Position numbers and translations under genes: made by a program
DNA from: Bacteroides intestinalis
GTDB taxonomy: Bacteria; Bacteroidota; Bacteroidia; Bacteroidales; Bacteroidaceae
NCBI RefSeq assembly: GCF_902364365.1
Contig: NZ_CABJDN010000002.1
Location: 496,155 to 560,154, forward strand
Direction of reading: 5' to 3'
DNA length: 64,000 bases
Shown: positions 1 through 8,634 of the stretch, one piece after another
Layout: each line of letters starts with the position of its first letter
How positions within the stretch are numbered: the stretch's first letter is position 1
Notes under the pieces: generated by a model
Told to the model about the DNA's origin: nothing
Seen by the model: only the letters and a program-made list of their open reading frames with translations
Database searches by the model: none

Positions 1-2883
1 GCTGGCGTGCAGATTACTTCTAACAACCGACCGGGAGAATTGGGCGATGTGCGCATCCGTGGTAATCGCTCTATCAATGCAAGTAACGACCCATTATACG
101 TAATCGATGGTATTCCAATGACCGCAGGTTCCATGGCTGATGTCAATCCCAATGATATCGAATCTATGGAAATCCTGAAAGATGCATCCGCTACCGCAAT
201 CTACGGTTCACGCGGTGCGAATGGTGTCGTCCTGATCACTACCAAAAAGGGGAAAACTGGTAAAGTGACGATTAATTATGATGGTTCCATTTCCTTCTCA
301 AAGATTGATTCAATGACCGATTGGATGAATTCGGGCGAATTGATCGATTGGAACCGGCAATCCAATATTAATGCAGGCGCATATACCGGCAAATATGGTA
401 ATGCTCCAGACCCTGACATCGACGGAGATGCTTACTTTGGTGGGGTAACCAAATATCCTTATCTGCGTCCGGTCTTCAATTCAGCGTTCCAGTTTAATGC
501 CGACGGTACTCCTGTACTACGTGATGCAACCGAATATGAGCAGAATGTATTAGGATATGCCGCCAGAGTACCGGTATATGATTCTTCAAAGATTCCAACC
601 ACTCCCTGGACTGATTATGTAACCCGTACGGCAGTTACCCACAACCACCAAATGTCACTCTCCGCCGGAACAGAAAAGTCCAAACTGTATATGTCATTAG
701 CCTATCTGGATCAGCAATCTCCGATGAAAGATCAGGATTATAAACGTTATACAATAAATTTGAATGGTGAAATCCAGGCTACTGACTTTTTGAAAGTCGG
801 TATGGGAGTGAATATCAGTCATTCCATTAAAAACTACGGTATTGTCAGCAATTTTTCAAATACAACGGCTAAGGACTCTTATGGTTTAGCTACCAATCTG
901 ATGCCCTACGCACCGGCGTATGATGAAAATGGAGAATTACTGAGTCCGTCAGATGGTCCCTCACAGCACAATGCTTTATTAAACATTGATCAGGCTCAAA
1001 ATGAAACACGCTATTACGGTGTCATGTTAAGCTCTTTTGCAGAACTTGATTTTGGCAAAATATGGGCTCCATTGGAAGGAGTAAAATGGCGTACTAACTT
1101 TGGTTCCCAATATCGCAACGCCCGTGAAGGCAGCTATTATGGCAATGATTTCACCAATCCGTTAGGTTATGCCTCAACAGAACCGAATGTAGCTTACAAC
1201 AATCAAAGTCAGAAACTGGCATGGACACTGGAGAATATGATCTTTGTAAACAAGACATTCAATAAGATTCACTCTTTAGGTCTGACATTGATGCAATCAG
1301 CTGAATATTATCGCACAGAAGGTATAGAAGTACGTGCTTACGAATGTAAGTTCCCTACCGCCTTATGGTATAGCGTAGGTGATTCGAACACTTCAAAAGC
1401 AGGTATTGGCTCCTCGTTCAGCGAACAACAAAGGGCTTCTTATATGGCTCGTGTCAATTACTCATTGATGGACCGCTATCTGCTGACTTTAACAGGTCGC
1501 TGGGACGGTGCTTCCATGTTAGCTGTAGGCAACAAATGGGATTTCTTCCCTTCAGCAGCATTGGCATGGAAACTGAATGAAGAAGATTTCATTAAAAGTA
1601 TCAACTGGATTAATACTTTGAAAGTGCGTGTGGGATATGGTGTTACCGGTAATGCTTCTGTAAGTCCTTATCAGACAGGAGGGGCTATGGTTTCCCAATG
1701 GGCTAACAAGCCTTTCGGACAAGGCGGTGTGACTACTAATACTACAGGTGCCAAAGCTTCCGTATTACCCAACAGAATGCTTGGTTGGGAAAAAACAGCT
1801 TCTACGAATGTGGGAATCGATTTTGGATTCCTGAATAATAGAATCAACGGTAGTGTTGAATACTATGTTGCCAAGACTTCCGATCTGCTGCTGAACCGTT
1901 CAATTCCTATCATGACCGGATATACTCAGATCTTATCAAATATAGGTAAGACTCAGAATAAAGGTTTTGAAATAACCCTCTCTACCACAAATATTCAGAC
2001 CAAAGATTTCACCTGGAAAACTGATTTCACTTTCTCTACCAATAAAGAGAAAATCGTAGAACTGGCCGATGGCAAAAATGACGATACCGCTAATGGTTGG
2101 TTTATCGGAAAGCCTATCAATGAGGTATGGACTTACAAATATGATCGTTTGTGGCAAAATACACCCGAAGACCAGAAATTATTAGCAGTCTATAAAGCCA
2201 ATGGCATTACAATGTTCCCCGGTATGGCTAAACTGGTCGATCAGGATTTCATTGAAGTACCTAAAGGCACAGAGGGAGCAATAACCAAGACGGTGGATAT
2301 CAATGGACAAAAACAGGAAATCACATACATGGACAATGGTTTCGGCAAATTCAACAATGACGATAATCATTTCTTAGGTTCATTTACTCCAAAATGGGAA
2401 GGCGGATTCACTACTACTTTCATTTATAAGAATTGGCAGTTGAATGCATTCATCTATGGTCGCTTTGGTAACACATATTATGGATTGATGCAAACTTACG
2501 GACGCCGTGTGGAAAAGGACATCTGGAGCCCGGAAAATACAGGTGCCAGATTCCCTCAACCACGTGCAGGTGGCGAAACATTTACTGACTATAGCGCATA
2601 TATGAGTTATACCAAAGGAAATATGATTGCTATTCGTAATATAGCCTTGTCATATACACTACCGGAGAAATTATTGAATAAGATCGGCGCATCAAGTTGT
2701 TCCATTTATGCTCAGGTATTGAATCCATTTATCTTTGGCGGTGAGTTGGTAAAAGCAGGCATCAATCCTGATGATACTACCGGATGGAGTGAGAAAACCA
2801 GCGCTACTAACTTTATCGGAGGTCAGACCAATAACACGGTATTGAACCGCAGCTATGTGATAGGTTTAAGACTTGGCTTTTAA
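1..2883 (+). CDS. SusC-like TonB-dependent outer-membrane transporter, 5' truncated
   Basis: This is the C-terminal roughly 960 residues of a SusC/RagA-family TonB-dependent receptor. The reading frame is open from base 1 (Ala-Gly-Val...), so the GTG at 7 is internal and the true start lies outside the window. The visible N-terminus is the end of the plug domain (RIRGNRSINASNDPLYVIDG, followed by SMEILKDASATAIYGSRGANGV, the SusC plug signature). The rest is the beta-barrel, ending in the aromatic terminus ...VIGLRLGF expected for barrel insertion by BAM. With the SusD immediately downstream it forms the glycan import complex of the outer membrane. Its substrate is inferred from the neighbouring lyases to be rhamnogalacturonan or pectin oligosaccharide. 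The family call is certain; the substrate is inference. Confidence 0.97.
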   Translation, partial: AGVQITSNNRPGELGDVRIRGNRSINASNDPLYVIDGIPMTAGSMADVNPNDIESMEILKDASATAIYGSRGANGVVLITTKKGKTGKVTINYDGSISFSKIDSMTDWMNSGELIDWNRQSNINAGAYTGKYGNAPDPDIDGDAYFGGVTKYPYLRPVFNSAFQFNADGTPVLRDATEYEQNVLGYAARVPVYDSSKIPTTPWTDYVTRTAVTHNHQMSLSAGTEKSKLYMSLAYLDQQSPMKDQDYKRYTINLNGEIQATDFLKVGMGVNISHSIKNYGIVSNFSNTTAKDSYGLATNLMPYAPAYDENGELLSPSDGPSQHNALLNIDQAQNETRYYGVMLSSFAELDFGKIWAPLEGVKWRTNFGSQYRNAREGSYYGNDFTNPLGYASTEPNVAYNNQSQKLAWTLENMIFVNKTFNKIHSLGLTLMQSAEYYRTEGIEVRAYECKFPTALWYSVGDSNTSKAGIGSSFSEQQRASYMARVNYSLMDRYLLTLTGRWDGASMLAVGNKWDFFPSAALAWKLNEEDFIKSINWINTLKVRVGYGVTGNASVSPYQTGGAMVSQWANKPFGQGGVTTNTTGAKASVLPNRMLGWEKTASTNVGIDFGFLNNRINGSVEYYVAKTSDLLLNRSIPIMTGYTQILSNIGKTQNKGFEITLSTTNIQTKDFTWKTDFTFSTNKEKIVELADGKNDDTANGWFIGKPINEVWTYKYDRLWQNTPEDQKLLAVYKANGITMFPGMAKLVDQDFIEVPKGTEGAITKTVDINGQKQEITYMDNGFGKFNNDDNHFLGSFTPKWEGGFTTTFIYKNWQLNAFIYGRFGNTYYGLMQTYGRRVEKDIWSPENTGARFPQPRAGGETFTDYSAYMSYTKGNMIAIRNIALSYTLPEKLLNKIGASSCSIYAQVLNPFIFGGELVKAGINPDDTTGWSEKTSATNFIGGQTNNTVLNRSYVIGLRLGF

Positions 2884-2913
2884 TTGATGAACCCTATTAA
2901 GAATAAAACAAAT

Positions 2914-5217
2914 ATGAAGAAATATATATTACTTTCAATGATTGCACTGGGAAGCATATCTTGTACTGACAGCTTTCTGGAGGAGAAAATGGTATCTACC
3001 ATTACACAAGATTATTTTGAAACCGAACAAGGTCTGGAACAACTGATAGTCGGCACCTATGATGCCTTGCGTGTAACCAAACAATATGAACAGGGCCCAA
3101 GTAGTTTAATGCTGGGAGTAGATAACTTCTCTGCAAAAACGGCAGCTTACGGCATGTATTCTGCAAGTGAATGGAATGCAACCGGCAAATTGGCAGGCTA
3201 TGCTAATGGCTTGTGCGGTGAGAATGCAAAATCATTATTAGGTTTCTATCCTATTATAAATAACTGTAACCGTGCCATATTATCTATTCGTGAAGGTAAG
3301 GCACTCGGAAAATTTGCAAGTGATGCAAACTATGCAGCCAAGGCTTTGTCGGAAGCTTTATTCAATCGTGCTTACTCACTTTATATAATGAGTACAATGT
3401 ATGGTGAAATATTTGTCCCCAAAGGATACACTGCAGAATTACCTTCCAACTATAATTATGTACGCGAAAGTGTGCCCAGCATTTATAGCCTGTTGATTGG
3501 AGACTTACGTTATGCCTACGATCATCTACCGGATGTTAATGAACAGAACCTGACCACAGACTTTGGTCGTGCAACCAAAGGGGCGGCTGCCCATTTTCTG
3601 GCAAAGCTCTATTTACAACGTGCACAAGGTGCTAAATATGGCAGTTCTGAATATGGTGTAAAAGCCGATGGCCATGTAGATACCAGTAATTCAAAGTCTT
3701 ATTTAGGTATGCTGTACAAAGGTGAAGGTACCGCCGATTTGGACTCTTGCATATATTATGCAACGAAAGTAATAGAGCATGGTTATTATGCATTGGAATC
3801 AGACTATAGAAAGCTCTTCAGTCATCCGATGGGAGACTATTCAAATGAGAACAGTCATGAATTGATTCTTTCTTGTGTATATGGTCCGATGGGAGGCGCC
3901 GACAATGGTCGCTACGGTAATCGTTTGCCTTATTTCTTTGGTGGTGATTACTCGAATGCATCCTGGGGAATTCCTGATTTCTGTTGGGAATATCCTACAA
4001 AATCCTCTGCACGCATTGGTTTCACCAATGATTTCGGTTTTGACTTGTATGTAAATAAGCAGGCTGACTCTCGGTATGAGAAATCATTCCATGTGGAATA
4101 CACAACGGCACTCAAGGGAGGAGATTCAAACTCATCACCCGCCGCCAACCTAGACTATTATGCTTATGACAGCGATAATAACAAGACTTATGTGTGGACT
4201 GATGCAATGGCAAAGTACTTTAACGAAAAGATTCTTCCTACGTACACCAGAGCATCTTGGGGAAATCGCAAAGCTGTAGCCGGTGAACACAAAATGGGTA
4301 AAGGCGACCTGGCTTTTGCTTATGTAGAAAATACCAAGGAAACCGCTATCGACATAAATGAAGCTTTAGCGCATCCTTTTGTCCTGATGGCTCGCTGGAT
4401 AAAAGATGGAAATAAATACTATTACCGTATTCCGACAAAGGCAGAAGGAAACAGTTATACTTATAATGACAAGAGTTATTCAGGTTTGGACAAAATGGGA
4501 TCTACCGCATGTCCGGCAACTCTGAAGTACGATGAGCCGAATCGTAGCAACTATACACACTACGAATCGGGCCGTGATGTACCTTTATTCCGTCTCGCCG
4601 AAACATACCTGCTTCGTGCTGAAGCATATGGCCGTAAAGGTAACTACAATGCAGCGATTGCCGATATTAATGCAGTACGTGCACGTGCAGCCTACAAAAC
4701 CGGAGAAAAGCGTGCAGAAGTCATAGCCATTTTACAGCCGGGATATGAAAAACTATCGCAGACCGAACAACAATGGCCGTATGAAGTAGCAGTTGATATG
4801 ACATCTGCAATGTTGATAGACGAATCTTATTGGGATGGAGTCTCCGATCATTCAAAAGCAGAGATGTATCCCAAGACAGCTACTTCAACAGAAGATCGTT
4901 TTGCCAACTTCATTCTGAATGAATTAGCACGCGAATTGAATCAGGAAATAATTTATTATGAGAACTTGCACCATTCCGGTTGGCAGGCAGATCGCATTAT
5001 CTACCATGACCAACTGGCATCTCCTCAAAAAGGTTTATGGGATTCTTCTGATAACCTGATCAACGGTATCGGCCAAACGGGTGACGGTATGGGTATGTTT
5101 GAACCTCATTATACCCTTAAACCATTCACTCAATCCATGCTCGACTTATTGACTGACGAGAATGGTAACCCTTTAGACGACTCAGCTAAAAAGGCTTACC
5201 AGAATAATGGTTATTAA
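2914..5217 (+). CDS. SusD/RagB-family glycan-binding outer-membrane lipoprotein
   Basis: A 767-aa SusD-like surface lipoprotein that lids the SusC barrel and binds the incoming glycan. I chose the ATG at 2914 because it begins a lipoprotein signal (MKKYILLSMIALGSIS followed by Cys, then TDSF). The earlier TTG 2884 and ATG 2887 would add a useless polar extension. The SusD N-terminal helical region (TITQDYFETEQGLEQLIVGTYDAL), the TPR-like YLLRAEAYGRKGNYNAAIADINAVRARA and the C-terminal RagB/SusD domain are all present. It starts 30 nt after the SusC stop and is surely co-transcribed with it. It is longer than the usual 500-650 residues of the family, as is common for SusD partners of complex pectin. 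The exact ligand is inferred. Confidence 0.96.
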   Translation: MKKYILLSMIALGSISCTDSFLEEKMVSTITQDYFETEQGLEQLIVGTYDALRVTKQYEQGPSSLMLGVDNFSAKTAAYGMYSASEWNATGKLAGYANGLCGENAKSLLGFYPIINNCNRAILSIREGKALGKFASDANYAAKALSEALFNRAYSLYIMSTMYGEIFVPKGYTAELPSNYNYVRESVPSIYSLLIGDLRYAYDHLPDVNEQNLTTDFGRATKGAAAHFLAKLYLQRAQGAKYGSSEYGVKADGHVDTSNSKSYLGMLYKGEGTADLDSCIYYATKVIEHGYYALESDYRKLFSHPMGDYSNENSHELILSCVYGPMGGADNGRYGNRLPYFFGGDYSNASWGIPDFCWEYPTKSSARIGFTNDFGFDLYVNKQADSRYEKSFHVEYTTALKGGDSNSSPAANLDYYAYDSDNNKTYVWTDAMAKYFNEKILPTYTRASWGNRKAVAGEHKMGKGDLAFAYVENTKETAIDINEALAHPFVLMARWIKDGNKYYYRIPTKAEGNSYTYNDKSYSGLDKMGSTACPATLKYDEPNRSNYTHYESGRDVPLFRLAETYLLRAEAYGRKGNYNAAIADINAVRARAAYKTGEKRAEVIAILQPGYEKLSQTEQQWPYEVAVDMTSAMLIDESYWDGVSDHSKAEMYPKTATSTEDRFANFILNELARELNQEIIYYENLHHSGWQADRIIYHDQLASPQKGLWDSSDNLINGIGQTGDGMGMFEPHYTLKPFTQSMLDLLTDENGNPLDDSAKKAYQNNGY

Positions 5218-5230
5218 TCAATGATTTTTT

Positions 5231-5257
5231 AGAATGGGGACTTATTGTCCCCATTCT
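5231..5257 (+). terminator. hairpin after the susCD pair
   Basis: An 11-bp perfect stem (AGAATGGGGAC / GTCCCCATTCT) with a 5-nt loop begins 13 nt after the SusD stop. No strong T-tract follows, so it may attenuate or protect mRNA ends rather than fully terminate. It separates the highly expressed susCD pair from the enzyme genes, which have their own promoter box downstream. Confidence 0.6.
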
Positions 5258-5391
5258 ATCATGCTATTCTTTTGGGGTGCTGTTACAAGCCCTCCCTCTT
5301 ACTGTACATAAAGCGCATTTATAGGGTATATAAGTGGACGAATAACCATATAAATGTATGAATTTCTATTTTATAGAGCGCTCATTGCGCC

Positions 5392-5399
5392 TAACTTTG
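5392..5399 (+). promoter_or_regulatory. Bacteroides -7 box upstream of the enzyme genes
   Basis: TAACTTTG matches the Bacteroides consensus TAnnTTTG, 28 nt before the PL22 start, within an AT-rich 200-bp gap after SusD. The -33 TTTG element is weak. It would give the lyase and hydrolase genes their own transcript. Confidence 0.5.
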
Positions 5400-5426
5400 T
5401 AACATCAAATAAAAAAATGACATACT

Positions 5427-6755
5427 ATGAGAAAGCTCTGTTTAACCATTATTTTATTAATCGGCTTCAGTAAAGCGCTGTTTGCCCAGTTTGGTAATTG
5501 TACCGCATCCGAAATGCAGACTTATACAGACCATGAAACCGGGAACACCATTACCATACTCACCGATACTTTAAAGAACGACCGTTTCCTCTATCAGACA
5601 GACCCGATGTGGACATCTGACGGCAAATATCTACTGTTCAGATCATCCAGCCGTGGAAATGGTGAAAAGATAGAACGTACACTTCCAAACGGGGAGAAAC
5701 GCAGTTGGACTCCCACACAAATTTATTTTATAGAAATGGCAACAGGCCAAATCATTCAGGCTACGGAAGGTCCTGATCTGGGCAGTGCATTTCTGGCCAA
5801 TAAGAGCAATCGTATGTTCATCAGCCGAAAAGAGAAAGAAGACTGGAATCTGTATGTCATGAACTTGGATAAGTTCTTTGCAGATGTGAAACAAGGAAAG
5901 GTAGGAAAACCCGCCGCCTACGAGACTCTTTTAGGTACTTTTCCCACGAATATGGGACGTCCCGGAGGATACGCCGTAGATTGTAACGATGACTATGCAT
6001 ATATCACCGTGGAACGTGAAGGTACAGAAGAAGAGAAAGAACGCATGGCGAAAAATGCATTCTTGCCGGAAAGTAATCAGCCGGTAAAAATAAAACCATC
6101 TCTTTGTGGCATCCGAAAAATGAACCTTGCTACCGGCGAAGTAACCAAAGTTATCGATACCGAATTTAAGACAGGACACATACAGGCCAGCCGTTTCACA
6201 CCGAAAGAAATAGTTTTCTGTAATGAAACCGGTGGCGATGCACACCAGCGCATGTGGTTCTGCACAGCAGACGGATCGGTCTTCAAGCCTCTTTATAAAG
6301 AAACTCCGTTAGACTGGGTCACTCACGAAACTTTTGCAACCAAGGACTATGTTTATTTCAATATTCTGGGTTTTCAGCCTCGTCTTCGTAAACAAGTAAG
6401 TGGTATTGCCCGTATCAATCTTCGCACCGATGACGTGGAATTAGTGGGTCAGGTAGAACTGGATAAAGACCGCAAAGCCATAGAAGGACAACTTACCGGA
6501 CGAGGATTCTGGCATTGCAATGCAAGTCGCGACAATCGTTGGGCAGCGGGTGACACCTTCGGAGGAAATGTCTGGCTTATCAACGTGCAGACCGGTCAAC
6601 GCCATTGGCTGGTTTCGGACACCAAAATGAAACCGGATCATGCACACCCAAGTTTCAGTCCCGACGGCACAAAAGTACTTTTTCAATCCGGGCACTTCAC
6701 AAACGGTACGCGTTTGAATCTGATGATGGTCGATATTACTTCATTCAATAACTAA
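5427..6755 (+). CDS. PL22 oligogalacturonate lyase
   Basis: A 442-aa protein with a signal peptide (MRKLCLTIILLIGFSKALFA), so probably periplasmic. The fold is the seven-bladed propeller of PL22 oligogalacturonate lyases (Ogl): DPMWTSDGKYLLFRS in blade 1, GGDAHQRMWF and WVTHETF in the middle, GFWHCNASRDNRWAAGDT, and the closing PDHAHPSFSPDGTKVLF. These carry the conserved histidines that, in characterised Ogl enzymes, bind Mn and act as base. Family activity is beta-elimination of unsaturated or saturated digalacturonate to 4-deoxy-5-ketouronate. It lies 11 nt before the next gene. In a rhamnogalacturonan locus it would deal with homogalacturonan stretches. Bacterial PL22 enzymes are often cytoplasmic, so the clear signal peptide is worth noting. 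Confidence 0.85.
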   Translation: MRKLCLTIILLIGFSKALFAQFGNCTASEMQTYTDHETGNTITILTDTLKNDRFLYQTDPMWTSDGKYLLFRSSSRGNGEKIERTLPNGEKRSWTPTQIYFIEMATGQIIQATEGPDLGSAFLANKSNRMFISRKEKEDWNLYVMNLDKFFADVKQGKVGKPAAYETLLGTFPTNMGRPGGYAVDCNDDYAYITVEREGTEEEKERMAKNAFLPESNQPVKIKPSLCGIRKMNLATGEVTKVIDTEFKTGHIQASRFTPKEIVFCNETGGDAHQRMWFCTADGSVFKPLYKETPLDWVTHETFATKDYVYFNILGFQPRLRKQVSGIARINLRTDDVELVGQVELDKDRKAIEGQLTGRGFWHCNASRDNRWAAGDTFGGNVWLINVQTGQRHWLVSDTKMKPDHAHPSFSPDGTKVLFQSGHFTNGTRLNLMMVDITSFNN

Positions 6756-6766
6756 AAAAGAAAGCA

Positions 6767-8605
6767 ATGAAAAATAGATATTTACTCCTCTGTACTTTAC
6801 TAATCGGTGCAGCCGGTAGTTTACAAGCCCAAGATTTACGTGAACGTACTTACTACTATGAGATTCTGGAACCACGGCATGAACCGAAGCCTAAAGTGAA
6901 TGGTTTTGCAACCGAACGAATAAAAGAGCACTTGGACAGAGGACTGGCGGCAGCCCCTGCTATAGATGGAAAAGGCATATATCTTAGCTGGAGATTATCG
7001 GAACAAGATGATGCAGATGTGTCCTTCCATTTATATCGCACTGCAAATGGCAAGACGGAACGCTTAACCAAATCTCCGGTAAAATCAACTTGTGATTTCA
7101 TAGATCGATCTCCTGCAAACGGAAAAGCATTTTATTGGATCTGCGCATTGGATAAAAAGAAAAAAGTGATTGACACATCTGCTAAAATAGAAGTGGAACT
7201 CCCATCATTGAAGAATTATCAATCAATCAAACTTAATAGAAATATAAAAGCCGGCAAGATAGCTGTTGCCGATTTAAATGGAGACGGGATTTATGATTAC
7301 ATTATCCGTACGCCGGATAAAAATGTAGATCCGGGAATGCCGGGTACTTTGGGTGGAGAAACTTATCAAATTGAGGCTTATCTGAATGACAGTACTTTTT
7401 TGTGGTCTAAAGACTTGGGGCAAGGTATAGAACCGGGGGTATGGTATTCTCCTTTTATCGCTTACGACTTCAATGGAGACGGCAAAGCTGAAATAGCATT
7501 AAAGACCGCTCCAGAAAATTCAAAACGTAATGAAAAAGGGCGTGTAGATTCAGGTGAAGAATACTTGAGCGTATTGAATGGCATGACTGGAGAAGAAATA
7601 GCCCGCGTGAATTGGCCTGAGCGCAATGACAGATATGGAAATCTTGTCCGCCAGAATCGTAATCAGATAGGTATGGCATATCTGGATGGGAAGACACCTT
7701 ATATATTAGCTTGTCGCGGAACCTATAAATTGATGGTTGTAGATGCCTGGCAATTAAACAGCAACAAACTGGAACGCGCCTGGAGATGGGATAGTGATGA
7801 AGAAAACCCTGTAGTAAGAAGTATGGGATCACACAACATGATATGCGGAGATGTGGATCAGGATGGAAAAGATGAAATACTCTTAGGCTCATGCATGCTT
7901 GATAACAATGGTACACTATTGTGGTCTACCGGATTAGGACACCCGGACAAGATTTATCTGACAGATATTGACCCGAATCGTCCGGGAATGGAAGTATTTC
8001 TATGTTTGGAACCTTGGCATGACAACGGCCGTGGAGTTTGTGTGGTAGACGCAAAAACCGGACAACCCGTTTGGAACATCGGTCACAAAACGTTCCATGT
8101 GGGTGACGGCATGGTTGCCGACTTCGATCCTACTCATAAAGGGCTGGAATGTTTCGCAAGCGAAGACCGTAAAGGAGGAAGTACGGACAAATACCTGCTT
8201 TCTGCAGATGGTCAATATTTAGGCAAAAACGAAGATGTACCTTCCTGCCGAAACTGGGCATGGTGGGACGGAGATTTATTGCGTGAAACATTTAAAGGAG
8301 ACGATAACCGATGGGGAGCAAACTCTTCTTCTAACGGAAAATCTTTAAGTATCATAAAATGGAAAGGGGAATCTCTGACAGAAGGTATTGAAGGGGATAT
8401 CCTGATGATTGCCGATTTATATGGTGATTGGCGTGAAGAGATCATCACAGCCTTACCGGGCGAAATTCGTATTTACACAACGAATATCCCCGCCAAAGAC
8501 CGTCGTGTAACTTTAATGCAGGATGCAATATACCGGAATTATGTAGCACATCGTTCCATGGGTTATCCACAGGCACCTGTACCTTCCTACTATTTAGGAG
8601 AGTAA
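6767..8605 (+). CDS. divergent PL11-like rhamnogalacturonan lyase family protein
   Basis: A 612-aa exported protein (signal MKNRYLLLCTLLIGAAGSLQA). Residues about 50-140 form an Fn3-like domain (GLAAAPAIDGKGIYLSWRLS ... FHLYRTANGKTERL). Then comes an eight-bladed propeller built of calcium-binding DxNGDG-type loops (ADLNGDGIYDYIIRT, YDFNGDGKAEIALKTAPE, GDVDQDGKDEILLGS), closing with DLYGDWREEIITALPGEIRI. This is the architecture of PL11 (YesW/YesX) rhamnogalacturonan lyases. It lacks the motifs EIILKWDPSN and KTxDGTxDGxG that are present in the other two PL11 modules of this locus, so it probably belongs to another subfamily or acts on another linkage. The family fold is secure; the activity is inferred. 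Confidence 0.75.
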   Translation: MKNRYLLLCTLLIGAAGSLQAQDLRERTYYYEILEPRHEPKPKVNGFATERIKEHLDRGLAAAPAIDGKGIYLSWRLSEQDDADVSFHLYRTANGKTERLTKSPVKSTCDFIDRSPANGKAFYWICALDKKKKVIDTSAKIEVELPSLKNYQSIKLNRNIKAGKIAVADLNGDGIYDYIIRTPDKNVDPGMPGTLGGETYQIEAYLNDSTFLWSKDLGQGIEPGVWYSPFIAYDFNGDGKAEIALKTAPENSKRNEKGRVDSGEEYLSVLNGMTGEEIARVNWPERNDRYGNLVRQNRNQIGMAYLDGKTPYILACRGTYKLMVVDAWQLNSNKLERAWRWDSDEENPVVRSMGSHNMICGDVDQDGKDEILLGSCMLDNNGTLLWSTGLGHPDKIYLTDIDPNRPGMEVFLCLEPWHDNGRGVCVVDAKTGQPVWNIGHKTFHVGDGMVADFDPTHKGLECFASEDRKGGSTDKYLLSADGQYLGKNEDVPSCRNWAWWDGDLLRETFKGDDNRWGANSSSNGKSLSIIKWKGESLTEGIEGDILMIADLYGDWREEIITALPGEIRIYTTNIPAKDRRVTLMQDAIYRNYVAHRSMGYPQAPVPSYYLGE

Positions 8606-8634
8606 ATAAGATTATTTTAAATGATTAATAAACC

